A stretch of DNA of 64,000 bases from Parvibaculum indicum (GTDB lineage Bacteria > Pseudomonadota > Alphaproteobacteria > Parvibaculales > Parvibaculaceae): positions 1-64,000 of the forward strand of contig NZ_JAASQO010000012.1 of assembly GCF_011762095.1 (NCBI RefSeq), read 5' to 3'. This document shows positions 36,783-47,419 of this stretch, in pieces (within the stretch, counting starts at the first letter, position 1; each line of letters opens with the position of its first letter). The position numbers and the translations under genes are program-made. The notes under the pieces were generated by a model. The model saw nothing but the letters and a program-made list of their open reading frames with translations, searched no databases and was not told the origin of the DNA.

Positions 36783-38843
36783 TCAGATGTCGAGGTCGGT
36801 GGCGAAGGCCGCGTGTTCCTGGATGAACTGGAAGCGCATCTCGGGCTTGTTGCCCATGAGCCGGTTGATCGCGGAGGAGGTCTCCGCGGTCTCTTCCTCC
36901 GGCACCATCACCCGCAACAGCGTCCGCTTGCCGACCGCCATGGTGGTTTCCTTGAGCTGGGCGGGCAGCATTTCGCCAAGGCCCTTGAAGCGGCTTACCT
37001 CGACCTTGCCCTTGCCGCTGAACTCCTTGTCCATCAGCTCGTCCTTATGGGCGTCGTCGCGTGCATAGGCCGTCTTGCCGCCCTGGGTCAGCTTGTAGAG
37101 GGGCGGGGCCGCCAGAAAGAGATGCCCGTTGCGGATGAGCTGCGGCATCTCGCTGTAAAAGAAGGTGATGAGGAGCGAGGCGATATGCGCCCCATCCACA
37201 TCGGCGTCGGTCATGATGATGACCTTGTCGTAGCGCAGATCCTCGTCCCGGTAATGCGAGCCGGTGCGCACGCCGAGCGCCTGGATGAGATCCTGGATCT
37301 GCTGGCTTTGCGCCATCTTGGCGCCGCTGGCCGAGGCGACGTTCAGGATCTTGCCGCGAAGCGGCAGCACCGCCTGCCGGGCGCGGTCGCGTGCCTGCTT
37401 GGCCGAACCGCCGGCGCTGTCGCCCTCGACGAGGAAGATCTCCGACCCTTGCGCAGCCGACTGGCTGCAATCGGCGAGCTTGCCGGGAAGCCGCAGCCGG
37501 CGCGTCGCGGTCTTGCGCGCGACATCCTTCTCCTGCTTGCGCTTGAGCCGTTCCTCGGCGCGGTCGATCACCCATTCCAGCAGCTTGTTGGCCTGCTGGG
37601 GGGCGGCGGTCAGCCAATGGTCGAAATGGTCGCCAATGGCGCGCTCGACGAGCTTTGCCGCTTCGGCGGTGGCGAGTTTTTCCTTGGTCTGGCCCTGGAA
37701 TTCCGGTTCGCGGATGAAGACCGAGAGCATCACGCATGCGCTCGACAGCACATCGTCCGCCGTGATCTGGCTCGCCTTCTTGTTGCCCACGAGATCGCCA
37801 TAGGCGCGCAGGCCCTTGGTGAGCGCCTGCCGCATGCCCTGTTCATGCGTGCCGCCTTCGGGGGTGGGCACGGTGTTGCAGTAGGAACTGACGAAGCCGT
37901 CCCGATTGCCGATCCAGGCGATCGCCCATTCGACGGAGCCATGGCTGCCCGCCTTGGAGAGCTTGCCGTAAAAGGGCTCGGGCGTGACATTGTCCGCGCC
38001 CTCGATGGCGATTTTCAGATAGTCGAGAATGCCGCCCGGGAAGTGAAGCTCCTCTTCGCCGGGCGTGTCGTCCTTGATGAGCTCCGCCGCGCAGTTCCAG
38101 CGGATTTTGACGCCGCCGAAAAGATAGGCCTTTGACCGCGCCATCTTGTAAAGGCGTTTGGGCGAGAAGGCCGCGCCCTTGCCGAAAATCTCCGCATCCG
38201 GATGAAAGGTGATCCGCGTACCGCGCCGGTTATGCACCTTGCCCTTGTTTTCGAGCTTCGTCTTCGGCGCGCCGCGCTCATAGACCTGCGTCCAGAGCGT
38301 CTGTTCGCGCGCGACCTCCACTTCGAAACGATCCGCCAGCGCATTCACCACGGAAACGCCCACGCCATGCAGGCCGCCCGATGTCTCATAGGCCTTGCCG
38401 CCGAACTTGCCGCCCGAATGCAGCGTGGTGAGGATCACTTCCAGCGCCGACTTGTTCTTGTATTTGGGATGCGGGTCCACCGGAATGCCGCGTCCATTGT
38501 CGCCCACGGTCAGGCTGCCGTCTTCATGCAGCGTCACCTCGATCCAGTCCGCATGACCGGCGACTGCTTCGTCCATGGAGTTGTCGAGCACTTCGGCGAA
38601 GAGGTGATGCAGCGCCTTCTCGTCCGTGCCGCCGATATACATGCCGGGCCGCCGCCGCACGGGCTCGAGCCCCTCCAGAACCTCGATATCCTTGGCCGAA
38701 TAGCCGTCATTGCCATCGGACGATTTCGCGCGGCTGCGCTTCGCGGGCGCCTTGGCCGCCTTGCTCTCGCTTTTGGCGGGCGGGGCCGAGAAAAGATCGT
38801 CGGTGTCGTCGGGGGCGGATTTGGACGGCTTGCGGGCGGCCAT
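36783..38843 (-). CDS. parE: DNA topoisomerase IV subunit B
   Basis: ATPase subunit of topoisomerase IV, which decatenates daughter chromosomes. GHKL ATPase motifs: EVLDNSMDEAVAGHAD, GDNGRGIPVDPHPKYKNKSALEVI, and GGLHGVGVSVVNALA. The TOPRIM domain has EGDSAGGSAKQARDR and DADVDGAHIASLL. The insertion pattern and RYDKVIIMTDADVDG context indicate ParE rather than GyrB. An N-terminal extension of about 50 residues is Lys/Ala/Ser-rich. Start ATG 38843 (MAARKPSKSAPD); the frame reading further upstream has no support. About 686 aa. Confidence 0.95.
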   Translation of the reverse strand: MAARKPSKSAPDDTDDLFSAPPAKSESKAAKAPAKRSRAKSSDGNDGYSAKDIEVLEGLEPVRRRPGMYIGGTDEKALHHLFAEVLDNSMDEAVAGHADWIEVTLHEDGSLTVGDNGRGIPVDPHPKYKNKSALEVILTTLHSGGKFGGKAYETSGGLHGVGVSVVNALADRFEVEVAREQTLWTQVYERGAPKTKLENKGKVHNRRGTRITFHPDAEIFGKGAAFSPKRLYKMARSKAYLFGGVKIRWNCAAELIKDDTPGEEELHFPGGILDYLKIAIEGADNVTPEPFYGKLSKAGSHGSVEWAIAWIGNRDGFVSSYCNTVPTPEGGTHEQGMRQALTKGLRAYGDLVGNKKASQITADDVLSSACVMLSVFIREPEFQGQTKEKLATAEAAKLVERAIGDHFDHWLTAAPQQANKLLEWVIDRAEERLKRKQEKDVARKTATRRLRLPGKLADCSQSAAQGSEIFLVEGDSAGGSAKQARDRARQAVLPLRGKILNVASASGAKMAQSQQIQDLIQALGVRTGSHYRDEDLRYDKVIIMTDADVDGAHIASLLITFFYSEMPQLIRNGHLFLAAPPLYKLTQGGKTAYARDDAHKDELMDKEFSGKGKVEVSRFKGLGEMLPAQLKETTMAVGKRTLLRVMVPEEETAETSSAINRLMGNKPEMRFQFIQEHAAFATDLDI

Positions 38844-38983
38844 GAACTCTACGGAATGCTGGGGTGAAACGAATCGAGCCCGATTGTACGGCGCGGGCGG
38901 CCATAGCGGCAATGCGCCTCCGGTGCTTTCGTTTCGCGGCGGCCCGTGCAAAATGCCCGTAACAGGAAAATCGGGAGGAATTC

Positions 38984-40294
38984 ATGACGCAAGAGCCTAC
39001 TATCGCCACGCCTCTGACGCTGCCTTGCGGCGCCACGCTGAAGAACCGCCTCGCCAAGGGGGCCATGACGGAAGGGCTCGCCGATCCGGAAAACCGGGCG
39101 ACGGAACGCCATGTCCGGCTCTATCGCCGATGGGCCGAGGGCGGGGCGGGGATGCTGCTCACCGGCAATGTCCAGGTGGACCGGCGCTATCTGGAGCGCC
39201 CGGGCAATATCGCCATCGACGGGCCGCAATCCGCCGAGGCGCTGGACCGGCTCCGCGCCATGGCCGAAGCGGGAAAAGTCAACGACACGCATCTCTGGAT
39301 GCAGATCAGCCATGCGGGCCGGCAGACGCCCGCGCTGGTGAACCCCACGCCCGCAGGCCCCACCGACAAGCCGCTCGACATGCCGGGCGCGCAGTTCGGC
39401 AAACCCAAGGCGCTCACCGGTGATGAAATTCTCGATGTGATTGCGCGTTTTGCCCATGCGGCCACCGTGGCGCGCGATACGGGCTTCACCGGCGTTCAGA
39501 TCCATGGTGCGCATGGTTATCTGATTTCCGAATTCCTCTCGCCCGATGTGAACACGCGGACGGACGAGTGGGGCGGGGAAAAACTGGAAAACCGCGCCCG
39601 CCTGCTGCTCGAAACCGTGCGTGCGGTGCGCAAGGCCGTCGGCGGCGATTTCCCCGTATCGGTGAAACTCAATTCGGCGGATTTCCAGCGCGGCGGCTTC
39701 AGCCATGAGGAATCGATGAAGGTCGCCGGCTGGCTCAACGACGAAACGGTGGACCTTCTGGAAATCTCCGGCGGCACCTATGAGCAGCCCCGCATGATCG
39801 GCGCGGACGACATGACGCTGCATCCTGAAAAATCCGAGACGCGGCGCGAAAGCACGGTTGCGCGCGAGGCCTATTTCCTCGAATACGCCGCGGATATCCG
39901 CAAGACGGTCGCCATGCCGCTCATGGTCACCGGCGGCTTCCGGAGCGTTGCGGGCATGAATGCGGCGCTGGCCAGCGGCGAAATGGATGTGGTCGGCCTT
40001 GCCCGGCCGCTCTGCGTCGACTCGGCAATCCCCGGAAAGCTCGTCTCCGGCCAGGCGGAGGAAACCTCCACCTATGAAAAGACGCTCCGCATCGGCCCCG
40101 GGCCGCTCGGACCCAACAGCCCGATCAACCTCGTCAAGGCATTGAACGGCTGGGGCCAGCAAGGCTGGTTCTGCCTTCAGATCATCCGGATGGGCGACGG
40201 CAAGGATCCGGACCTGAAAATGGGCGCCTTTTCCGCCTTCCGGAACTATCAGAAAAACGAGACGAAGACCGCCAAAGCCATGAAGCGGAGCTGA
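38984..40294 (+). CDS. NADH:flavin oxidoreductase, Old Yellow Enzyme family
   Basis: FMN TIM-barrel enzyme of the OYE superfamily, 436 aa. Signatures: KNRLAKGAMTEGLAD, QISHAGRQTPALVNP, a phosphate- and flavin-binding GVQIHGAHGYLISEFLSPDVNTRTDEWGG, SVKLNSADFQRGGF, and VTGGFRSVAGMNAAL. The last 60 residues are a small extra tail. It reduces activated C=C bonds; physiological substrate unknown. One base separates it from the downstream transporter, so the two are probably one transcript, suggesting uptake and reduction of a related compound (inference). ATG 38984 follows GGGAGGAATTC. Confidence 0.92.
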   Translation: MTQEPTIATPLTLPCGATLKNRLAKGAMTEGLADPENRATERHVRLYRRWAEGGAGMLLTGNVQVDRRYLERPGNIAIDGPQSAEALDRLRAMAEAGKVNDTHLWMQISHAGRQTPALVNPTPAGPTDKPLDMPGAQFGKPKALTGDEILDVIARFAHAATVARDTGFTGVQIHGAHGYLISEFLSPDVNTRTDEWGGEKLENRARLLLETVRAVRKAVGGDFPVSVKLNSADFQRGGFSHEESMKVAGWLNDETVDLLEISGGTYEQPRMIGADDMTLHPEKSETRRESTVAREAYFLEYAADIRKTVAMPLMVTGGFRSVAGMNAALASGEMDVVGLARPLCVDSAIPGKLVSGQAEETSTYEKTLRIGPGPLGPNSPINLVKALNGWGQQGWFCLQIIRMGDGKDPDLKMGAFSAFRNYQKNETKTAKAMKRS

Positions 40295-40295
40295 C

Positions 40296-41795
40296 ATGGC
40301 GCCGGAGATATCAGCGTCGGCCTATGGCAGGCGGCAGAAGCTGGGGCTCCTGCTGGGCCCGGCTCTGCTCCTGCTGACCTTTGTCGTGCCTGCGCCGGCG
40401 GGGCTGAGCGGGGAGGGCTGGCTGGTCGCCGGTGTCGCCGCGCTGATGGCGACCTGGTGGATATGCGAGCCGGTACCGATCCCTGTGACGTCCCTCATGC
40501 CGATGGTCCTGCTGCCGGTGCTGGGCGTGGCACCCATCAAGGAGGTGGCGAGCCCCTACGCGCATCCGCTGATCTTCCTCTTTTTCGGCGGCTTCCTGAT
40601 TGCCCTGGCGATGGAGCGCTGGGGCCTTCACCGGCGTATCGCGCTTGCGTTGATCGGCATTATGGGCCGCAAGGCGAGCCATATCGTCGCCGGTTTCATG
40701 CTCGCGGCCGCGCTTCTTTCGATGTGGGTCAGCAACACGGCGACATCTCTCATGATGTTGCCGATTGCCATGTCGGTCATCGCGCTGGTGGAAGATCAGG
40801 CCATGAGCAAGGAGGCCAGGGCGGGCGCGGCAGATTTCTCGCTGGTGCTGCTTCTGTCGGTCGCCTACAGCGCGACCATCGGCGGGCTGGGCACACTGAT
40901 CGGCACGCCGCCCAATGCGCTGCTCGCCGCCTTTCTGAACCAGACCTATGGCTATCAGATCGGCTTTGCCCAATGGATGCTGCTCGGTGTGCCGCTCGTG
41001 CTGATCGGCCTGCCGCTTACCTTTCTGTTCCTGACCCGCATCCTCTTCCGGCTGGACAAGGTGGAGATGTCCGGCGTCGGGAGCCTCATCGCCGTCGAAC
41101 GCGAAAAGCTGGGCGCGCTTGGCAGGGTGGAAAAAAATGTCGCCATCGTTTTCGCGGCGACCGCGGCCGCCTGGGTGTTCCGGCCCCTGTTGCAGGACTG
41201 GCTTCCGCTTCTCAACGACACCACCATCGCCATGGCCGGCGGCATTGCGCTTTTCCTGATCCCGGTCGATCTGAGCAAAGGCGAATTCCTGATGAACTGG
41301 CAGACCGCGAAACGCCTGCCCTGGGATGTCTTCCTGCTGTTCGGCGGCGGGCTCAGCCTGGCCGCGGCAATCGAGGGACAGGGCGTTGCAAGCTGGATCG
41401 GCAGTCTCTTCGATGGGGCAAGCGCCATGCCGCTCCTGGCGTTGGTCGCGCTGGTCTGTATCTGCATTCTCCTGCTGACCGAACTGACCAGCAATACCGC
41501 GACCGCGGCGACATTCCTGCCGGTCATTGCCGCCATGGCGATCAGCTTGGGCGAGAACCCGCTGCTGCTCGCCGTGCCGGCGGCGCTGGCGGCCAGCTGT
41601 TCCTTCATGCTGCCGGTGGGCACGCCGCCCAATGCCATCGTCTTCGGCAGCGGCAAATTCACCCTGCCGCAGATGGCGCGCGCCGGTGTCTGGCTCAATA
41701 TCGGCTTTCTCGTCCTGATCGTTGCCATGGCCTATTGGCTGGCGCCCATCGTGTTCGGTATCCAGCACGGCGTGGTGCCGGATTGGGCCGCGTAA
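40296..41795 (+). CDS. DASS/SLC13 family sodium-coupled anion transporter
   Basis: Inner-membrane carrier, 499 aa with 11-12 hydrophobic helices. It carries both repeat signatures of the DASS family: SNTATSLMMLPIAMSVI with LGTLIGTPPNALLAAF in the first half, and TSNTATAATFLPVIAAMA with LPVGTPPNAIVFGSG in the second. The SNT motifs bind sodium and substrate carboxylates, so a di- or tricarboxylate (or sulfate) substrate is likely. It begins one base after the flavoenzyme stop. Confidence 0.93.
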   Translation: MAPEISASAYGRRQKLGLLLGPALLLLTFVVPAPAGLSGEGWLVAGVAALMATWWICEPVPIPVTSLMPMVLLPVLGVAPIKEVASPYAHPLIFLFFGGFLIALAMERWGLHRRIALALIGIMGRKASHIVAGFMLAAALLSMWVSNTATSLMMLPIAMSVIALVEDQAMSKEARAGAADFSLVLLLSVAYSATIGGLGTLIGTPPNALLAAFLNQTYGYQIGFAQWMLLGVPLVLIGLPLTFLFLTRILFRLDKVEMSGVGSLIAVEREKLGALGRVEKNVAIVFAATAAAWVFRPLLQDWLPLLNDTTIAMAGGIALFLIPVDLSKGEFLMNWQTAKRLPWDVFLLFGGGLSLAAAIEGQGVASWIGSLFDGASAMPLLALVALVCICILLLTELTSNTATAATFLPVIAAMAISLGENPLLLAVPAALAASCSFMLPVGTPPNAIVFGSGKFTLPQMARAGVWLNIGFLVLIVAMAYWLAPIVFGIQHGVVPDWAA

Positions 41796-42316
41796 GCAGT
41801 GGGATGAGGAAAGGGTAAGGGTCTGGAGAAGATCGAATGACAACGGCGCAACCCCGCTCTATCGGAAGCCCCGGTCATCCTGTCGGGCGTTCCTTGCGGG
41901 GTTGCTATCTGGATGTGCTTTCCGCACTCCTTCGGGGATGTAAACCCGAATATATGCTCATCGCCTTTGTCGCGCGCTCAGTGGCGCTCGTCTGGTCTGG
42001 ACCTCCGACACCAGCAATTTCCTCGCGCAAAGGCCTATATGATTGGCTGGCGCGGCGGCGCATTAGATGCGCGTCGAGGGACGGTGAGTGTAGTGTCATA
42101 TTCAGCAGGAGATTTCCTGCGCCGGTGGGGTCATCTTCTTAAACCTCCTCCGTTGTTGATGAGTAAATGCTACGCCTGTGACGGCGAAAACGTCAATGAA
42201 ATTAGCGGGATGCGACAATTTTGTTGGTCAGCACTGCTGACCGAACTTCGGGTTTCGTAAAAGAAACGTGTACGAATTAAAAATAAAACGTATACAGAAT
42301 AAATGGAGGGGATTTC
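41796..42316. other. Intergenic region with lower GC and operator-like sequences
   Basis: About 520 bases with no supported gene. The two short open frames here (41837-42142 and 41913-42260) overlap in different frames, lack ribosome sites and resemble no family. Base composition is visibly lower in GC than the neighbours, especially from 42150 on. The right end holds a 17-bp palindrome (42226-42242), a GTTTC/GAAAC inverted repeat (42252-42267), and a direct repeat AACGTGTAC / AACGTATAC about 22 bases apart before the VOC gene. This is the best candidate in the window for acquired or degraded DNA. Confidence 0.55.
42226..42242. promoter_or_regulatory. 17-bp perfect palindrome, candidate operator
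   Basis: GGTCAGCA-C-TGCTGACC is a perfect 8+1+8 inverted repeat about 75 bases before the VOC start codon, just upstream of an AT-rich promoter-like stretch. Size and symmetry fit a dimeric repressor (TetR, GntR or MarR type); no regulator gene is adjacent. Confidence 0.6.
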
Positions 42317-43087
42317 ATGTGGCTGAGACAGATCGCGCTGGTCGCGCATGATCTCGATACGGTTGTGGAGCCGCTTTGCGACGTGCTGGACCTGAAGGTC
42401 GCCTATAACGATCCGGGCGTTGCCGTATTCGGTCTCGTCAACGCGGTTATGCCGGTGGGTGGCGAGTTCCTTGAGGTGGTGCAGCCGGTCAGGGACGACG
42501 CCTCGGCGCGGCGCTATCTCCACAGGCGGGGCGGCGATGCGGGATACATGGTCATCCTGCAATCGGAAGACGCCCATGCCCATCGCGACCGCATTATGGG
42601 GCTGGGCGCGCGCAAGATTGCCGAGCATGACGGCTCTTATGTCTTCACCCATTTCCATCCCGGCGATTTCGGCGGCGTGCTGACCTCCGTGGACTCCGTC
42701 ACGGGCGTAGAGGACTGGTTCGCCCCCGACAGCGACTGGCCGCCGGCCGGCAAGGACTGGCGCAACGCACGGAGCGACAATGCGACCGGCATACGCGCCG
42801 TCGCCATCCAGTCGAAAGCGCCCGCCAAACTCGCCGAACGCTGGGCCGAACTCCTTCAGGGCGAGATCGTCATGGAGGATGACGGCCCCGAACTGCGCAT
42901 GGCGCGCGGCGTCATCCGTTTCGTCGATCCGGTGGATGAAGACGGCACCGGCGTCGTCGGTATCGACATTGCCATGCGCGACCGGGACAAGGCGCTGGAC
43001 ACCGCGCAGCGTAGGGGGCTGCCGGTGACGGGGCATACGGTCCGTATCTGCGGATGCGATTTCCACCTTTCGGAGGCGACCGGATGA
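42317..43087 (+). CDS. VOC superfamily protein (glyoxalase-like domain)
   Basis: 256-aa cytoplasmic protein of the vicinal-oxygen-chelate fold. N-terminal module LRQIALVAHDLDTVVEPLCDVLDL, second-strand block GEFLEVVQPV, then a region (HFHPGDFGGVLTSVD) resembling Glyoxalase_3-type proteins, and a second half-module RAVAIQSKAPAKLAERWAELLQ. Metal ligands are plausible (His9, His113, Glu54) but the reaction is unknown. A strong GGAGGGG precedes ATG 42317. Overlaps the next gene by four bases, so the pair functions together. Confidence 0.82.
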   Translation: MWLRQIALVAHDLDTVVEPLCDVLDLKVAYNDPGVAVFGLVNAVMPVGGEFLEVVQPVRDDASARRYLHRRGGDAGYMVILQSEDAHAHRDRIMGLGARKIAEHDGSYVFTHFHPGDFGGVLTSVDSVTGVEDWFAPDSDWPPAGKDWRNARSDNATGIRAVAIQSKAPAKLAERWAELLQGEIVMEDDGPELRMARGVIRFVDPVDEDGTGVVGIDIAMRDRDKALDTAQRRGLPVTGHTVRICGCDFHLSEATG

Positions 43088-43878
43088 AACTTTTTTCCGC
43101 GTGTTGCGGTCATATCGGTGTCGATATCGGCCTCCTGGAAGGCGGCGGTATCCGTGGCGAGCTGCGCCGCGTCCCCTCCATGTGTTTCGTGGTCGAGCAT
43201 CCGGAAGGCCTGGTCGTCTGGGATACGAGCATGCACCCTTGCGTCTGCACCGATCCCGTCGGCTATTGGGGCAATCTCGCCACGACGGTGACCGTCCCCG
43301 ACTATGCGGAGAATGAGACGTTAATCGCCCGTCTCGACGAGGCCGGGATCGACGCTTCCCGCATCCGCTTCGTCATCAACTCTCACCTCCACAACGATCA
43401 TTGCGGCATGAACCGTTTCTTCCCGCAGGCGACCGTGCTTGCCCGGCGCAGCGAGTATGAGCACGCGAAAGGGCTCATGGACACCGGCAAGCATGGCTAT
43501 GTGCGCGACGATTTCTTCGGCGATGGCCAGACGCTGGAGCTGATCGAATATGACGATACGTTCGATCTCTTCGGTGACGGGGCGCTGGTGCTGGTTTCGA
43601 CGGTGGGGCACACGCCCGGCCATCAAAGCCTGCAGGTCACTTTTCCCTCGGGCCGCCGCTTCGTGATGACGGGCGATGCACTTTATACCGCGCGCCAGCT
43701 TGCGACGCGGCAACCCCCGGGCCTGACTTTCGACAGGAAGGAAGCGCAGGCAAGCGCGGATCGCCTGGCCGATCTGGAGGATGCGGGCGCGACAATTCTT
43801 ATTCACCACGAACCGTCGCTCTGGGAGACGAGACCGGCTGTGGCGCTTCTCTGGCAGGAGGGCGGGGAGGCCGCATGA
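43084..43878 (+). CDS. Metallo-beta-lactamase-fold hydrolase, N-acyl homoserine lactonase-like
   Basis: 264-aa dinuclear zinc hydrolase. The metal motif HxHxDH is complete (His101, His103, Asp105, His106 in SHLHNDHCG), with His176 in VGHTPGHQ, Asp198 in TGDALYT and His241 in LIHHEP. The layout and VVWDTSMHP block resemble AHL lactonases, which open homoserine-lactone signals; other lactones are possible. Coupled to the VOC gene (ATGA overlap at 43084). No luxI or luxR is in the window, so a signalling role is unproven. Confidence 0.87.
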   Translation: MKLFSACCGHIGVDIGLLEGGGIRGELRRVPSMCFVVEHPEGLVVWDTSMHPCVCTDPVGYWGNLATTVTVPDYAENETLIARLDEAGIDASRIRFVINSHLHNDHCGMNRFFPQATVLARRSEYEHAKGLMDTGKHGYVRDDFFGDGQTLELIEYDDTFDLFGDGALVLVSTVGHTPGHQSLQVTFPSGRRFVMTGDALYTARQLATRQPPGLTFDRKEAQASADRLADLEDAGATILIHHEPSLWETRPAVALLWQEGGEAA

Positions 43879-43903
43879 CGGGGACGCCGGACGCGCGAGG
43901 AAA

Positions 43904-43937
43904 AAGGGCCGGAGCTTTCGCTCCGGCCCTTCTCGTT
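43904..43937. terminator. Bidirectional terminator between lactonase-like gene and glnA
   Basis: Perfect 12-bp stem AAGGGCCGGAGC / GCTCCGGCCCTT with loop TTTC. Plus strand continues TTCTCGTTCT; minus strand reads into TTTTTCCTC. Serves the convergent lactonase-like gene and glnA. Confidence 0.9.
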
Positions 43938-43954
43938 CTGTCGATCCCGAGGGA

Positions 43955-45364
43955 TCAGCAGGAATAGTACATGTCGTATTCGACCGGATGCGGCGTCATT
44001 TCGTACCGCATGTTTTCTTCCCACTTGAGCTCGAGGTAACCGTCGATCTGATCGTCGGTGAACACGCCGCCCTTCTTCAGGAAGTCGCGGTCGCCATCGA
44101 GCGCGACGAGCGCTTCGCGCAGCGAACCGCAAACGGTCGGAATGTCCTGCAGCTCTTCCGGCGGAAGGTCGTACAGGTTCTTGTCCATCGGCGCGCCCGG
44201 ATCGATCTTGTTGTCGATGCCGTCAAGGCCGGCCATCATCATCGCGGCGAAGGCGAGATAGGGGTTCGCCGTCGGATCCGGGAAGCGGATCTCGATGCGC
44301 TTGGCCTTGGGCGACGTGCCGTAGGGAATACGGCAGGAGGCCGAACGGTTGCGGGCCGAATAGGCCAGCAGCACCGGCGCTTCGTAACCCGGCACCAGAC
44401 GCTTGTAGGAGTTGGTGGACGGGTTGGTGAAGGCGTTCAGCGCCTTGGCGTGCTTCAGGATGCCGCCGATATACCACAGGCACTCTTCGGAAAGGTCGGC
44501 ATACTTGTTGCCGGCAAAGAGCGGCTTGCCTTCTTTCCAGATCGACTGATGGCAATGCATGCCCGTGCCGTTGTCGCCGAAGACCGGCTTCGGCATGAAG
44601 GTGGCCGACTTGCCGAAGGCGTGCGCCACGTTGTGGATCGCATATTTGTAGATCTGCAGATGGTCTGCGACCTTGGTGAGGGTCTGGAACTTCATGCCGA
44701 GCTCATGCTGGGCAGCGGCCACTTCGTGGTGGTGCTTTTCGATGTCGACGCCCATCTCGCCCATCACCGTCAGCATTTCGCCGCGCAGGTCCTGACCGCT
44801 GTCGATCGGGTTGGCCGGGAAATAGCCGCCCTTGGTGCGCGGACGGTGGCCGAGATTGCCCGTCTCGTATTCCGTGTTGGAATTGGTCGGCAGTTCGACG
44901 CTGTCCACCGCGAAGCCGGTGTTGTAGGGCTCGGTGGAGAATTTCACGTCGTCGAACACGAAGAATTCGGCTTCCGGGCCGAACACCACGGTGTCGCCGA
45001 TGCCGGTGGACTTGAGATAGGCCTCGGCGAGCTTCGCCGTGCCGCGCGGGTCGCGTCCATAGGGCTCACCGGTGGAGGGCTCCAGAATGTCGCAGAAAAT
45101 CGCCAGTGTCGTCTGGGCGTAGAAGGGGTCGATCACTGCGGTTTCGCAGTCCGGAAGCAGGATCATGTCGGACTCGTTGATCGCCTTCCAGCCGGCGATC
45201 GACGAACCGTCGAACATCGTGCCCTCGGCGAAAAAGTCTTCGTCGCACATGTCCACGTCGAAAGTGACGTGCTGCATCTTGCCGCGCGGATCGGTGAAGC
45301 GCAGATCGACGTATTTCACGTCCTTCTCTTTGATCAGCGCCTGGACCGAATTGAAGTCAGCCAT
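43955..45364 (-). CDS. glnA: Glutamine synthetase type I
   Basis: Makes glutamine from glutamate and ammonia with ATP. 469 aa, normal for the bacterial dodecamer. Active-site blocks: [47 protein letters not shown], and NRSASCRIP. The adenylylation Tyr lies in NLYDLPPEE, the same context as in E. coli, so activity should be tuned by GlnE and PII. ATG 45364 is set by an AGAGGA site; an upstream extension of the frame is not coding. Downstream of glnB by 194 bases in the glnBA unit. Confidence 0.98.
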   Translation of the reverse strand: MADFNSVQALIKEKDVKYVDLRFTDPRGKMQHVTFDVDMCDEDFFAEGTMFDGSSIAGWKAINESDMILLPDCETAVIDPFYAQTTLAIFCDILEPSTGEPYGRDPRGTAKLAEAYLKSTGIGDTVVFGPEAEFFVFDDVKFSTEPYNTGFAVDSVELPTNSNTEYETGNLGHRPRTKGGYFPANPIDSGQDLRGEMLTVMGEMGVDIEKHHHEVAAAQHELGMKFQTLTKVADHLQIYKYAIHNVAHAFGKSATFMPKPVFGDNGTGMHCHQSIWKEGKPLFAGNKYADLSEECLWYIGGILKHAKALNAFTNPSTNSYKRLVPGYEAPVLLAYSARNRSASCRIPYGTSPKAKRIEIRFPDPTANPYLAFAAMMMAGLDGIDNKIDPGAPMDKNLYDLPPEELQDIPTVCGSLREALVALDGDRDFLKKGGVFTDDQIDGYLELKWEENMRYEMTPHPVEYDMYYSC

Positions 45365-45558
45365 TTGATCCTCTTTCCCTGTTCTCGGTGGGGGCTGCTC
45401 ATGGTCTGGCCGCCCCCTCAACTTGAAACGATACAGCAACCCGGGAGCCTGTCCCCCTGTATGGGCGCTGCGATGTGCCTCCGATATTTTTGAGGTCCCG
45501 GAGTTCACAGATGGGACCTTGTGAGCCTTATCGCCGGTGGACCGGCCGTCGCGCTCTG

Positions 45559-46240
<682 letters not shown>

Positions 46241-47419
46241 ATGAAACCCGCCAATCCCGTCTTCGCCTCTCTCGGCACCACGATCTTCACGGTGATGTCC
46301 ACCCTGGCGAACGAACATGGCGCCATTAATCTCGGACAGGGTTTTCCCGACGATGAAGGCCCTGACGATATTCGCGCGGCGGCGGCCAGGGCGATCATGG
46401 ACGGGCCTAACCAGTACCCGCCCATGATGGGGCTGCCCGCGCTGCGCGAGGCAGTGGGCGCGGCCAACCGGCGCTTCTACGGCCTCGATATCGATTGGCA
46501 GAAAGAAGTGATGGTCACCTCCGGCGCGACGGAAGCGCTGCATGACAGCATCACGGCGTTGCTGCGGCCCGGCGACGAGGCGATCCTGATCGAGCCCTGT
46601 TACGACAGCTACCGGCCCGTGGTCGAGGCCGCCGGCGCCACGGTGAAGACCGTCTCCCTCCAGCCCCCGCACTGGTCGCTGCCGGTGGAGGCGCTGGAAG
46701 CGGCCTTCGGCGACAAGACCAAGCTCATCGTCCTCAATACGCCCATGAACCCCATCGGCAAGGTTTTCACCGAGGCGGAACTGGCGGCCATTGCCGGACT
46801 TCTGGAGAAATACGATGCCTATGCCGTCTGCGACGAGGTCTATGAGCATCTCGTCTTCTCGGGCCACCGGCATGTTCCGCTGATGACGCTGCCCGGCATG
46901 CGCGAGCGCTGCGTGCGGATCGGCTCGGCGGGCAAGACCTTCTCGCTCACCGGGTGGAAGATCGGTTACGTCACCGCACCCGCCTCGCTGATGGAGGTGA
47001 TCGCCAAGACGCATCAATTCGTGACCTTCACCACGGCCCCCGGTCTGCAATCGGCCATCGCCTATGGGCTGGGGAAGGGCGACGACTATTTCGCCGGGCT
47101 GGCCGGCGCGCTGGAGGCCAAGCGGGACATTCTTTCCAAAGGCCTGGCGGATGCCGGGCTCGAAGTGCTGCCCGCCGACGGTACCTATTTCGTCACCGCC
47201 GATTTTCGCCCCCTCGGCTTCAATGGCACGGATGAAGAGTTCTGCCGCGCCATCACCACGGAAGCGAAGGTCGCCGCGGTGCCCATGAGCGCCTTCTACT
47301 CGGCGGCCTCGGAAGGCGTACCGACCCATCTTGCCCGCTTCTGCTTCTGCAAGCAGGACGGCATCCTGACCGAAGCGAGCGAACGGCTGGCCGGCTGGGC
47401 GAAGGGCAGGGCGGCATGA
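46241..47419 (+). CDS. Class I/II PLP-dependent aminotransferase
   Basis: 392-aa transaminase close to the kynurenine/methionine aminotransferase type. Features: NLGQGFPDDEGPDDI at the N-terminus, YPPMMGLPALREAV, VTSGATEAL, NTPMNPIGKVF, CDEVYEHLVF, the PLP Lys in SAGKTFSLTGWKIGY, and ARFCFCK at the C-terminus. Substrate cannot be fixed from sequence. The stop overlaps the esterase start by four bases (ATGA), so they are co-translated. Confidence 0.92.
   Translation: MKPANPVFASLGTTIFTVMSTLANEHGAINLGQGFPDDEGPDDIRAAAARAIMDGPNQYPPMMGLPALREAVGAANRRFYGLDIDWQKEVMVTSGATEALHDSITALLRPGDEAILIEPCYDSYRPVVEAAGATVKTVSLQPPHWSLPVEALEAAFGDKTKLIVLNTPMNPIGKVFTEAELAAIAGLLEKYDAYAVCDEVYEHLVFSGHRHVPLMTLPGMRERCVRIGSAGKTFSLTGWKIGYVTAPASLMEVIAKTHQFVTFTTAPGLQSAIAYGLGKGDDYFAGLAGALEAKRDILSKGLADAGLEVLPADGTYFVTADFRPLGFNGTDEEFCRAITTEAKVAAVPMSAFYSAASEGVPTHLARFCFCKQDGILTEASERLAGWAKGRAA

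Noticed and set aside
41837-42260. Two short open frames in the gap before the VOC gene
   Set aside because: They overlap in different frames, lack ribosome sites and match no known protein.
45493-45519. AGGTCCC / GGGACCT hairpin between glnB and glnA
   Set aside because: No T-run follows on the minus strand, so it is not a terminator; it may only stabilise mRNA.
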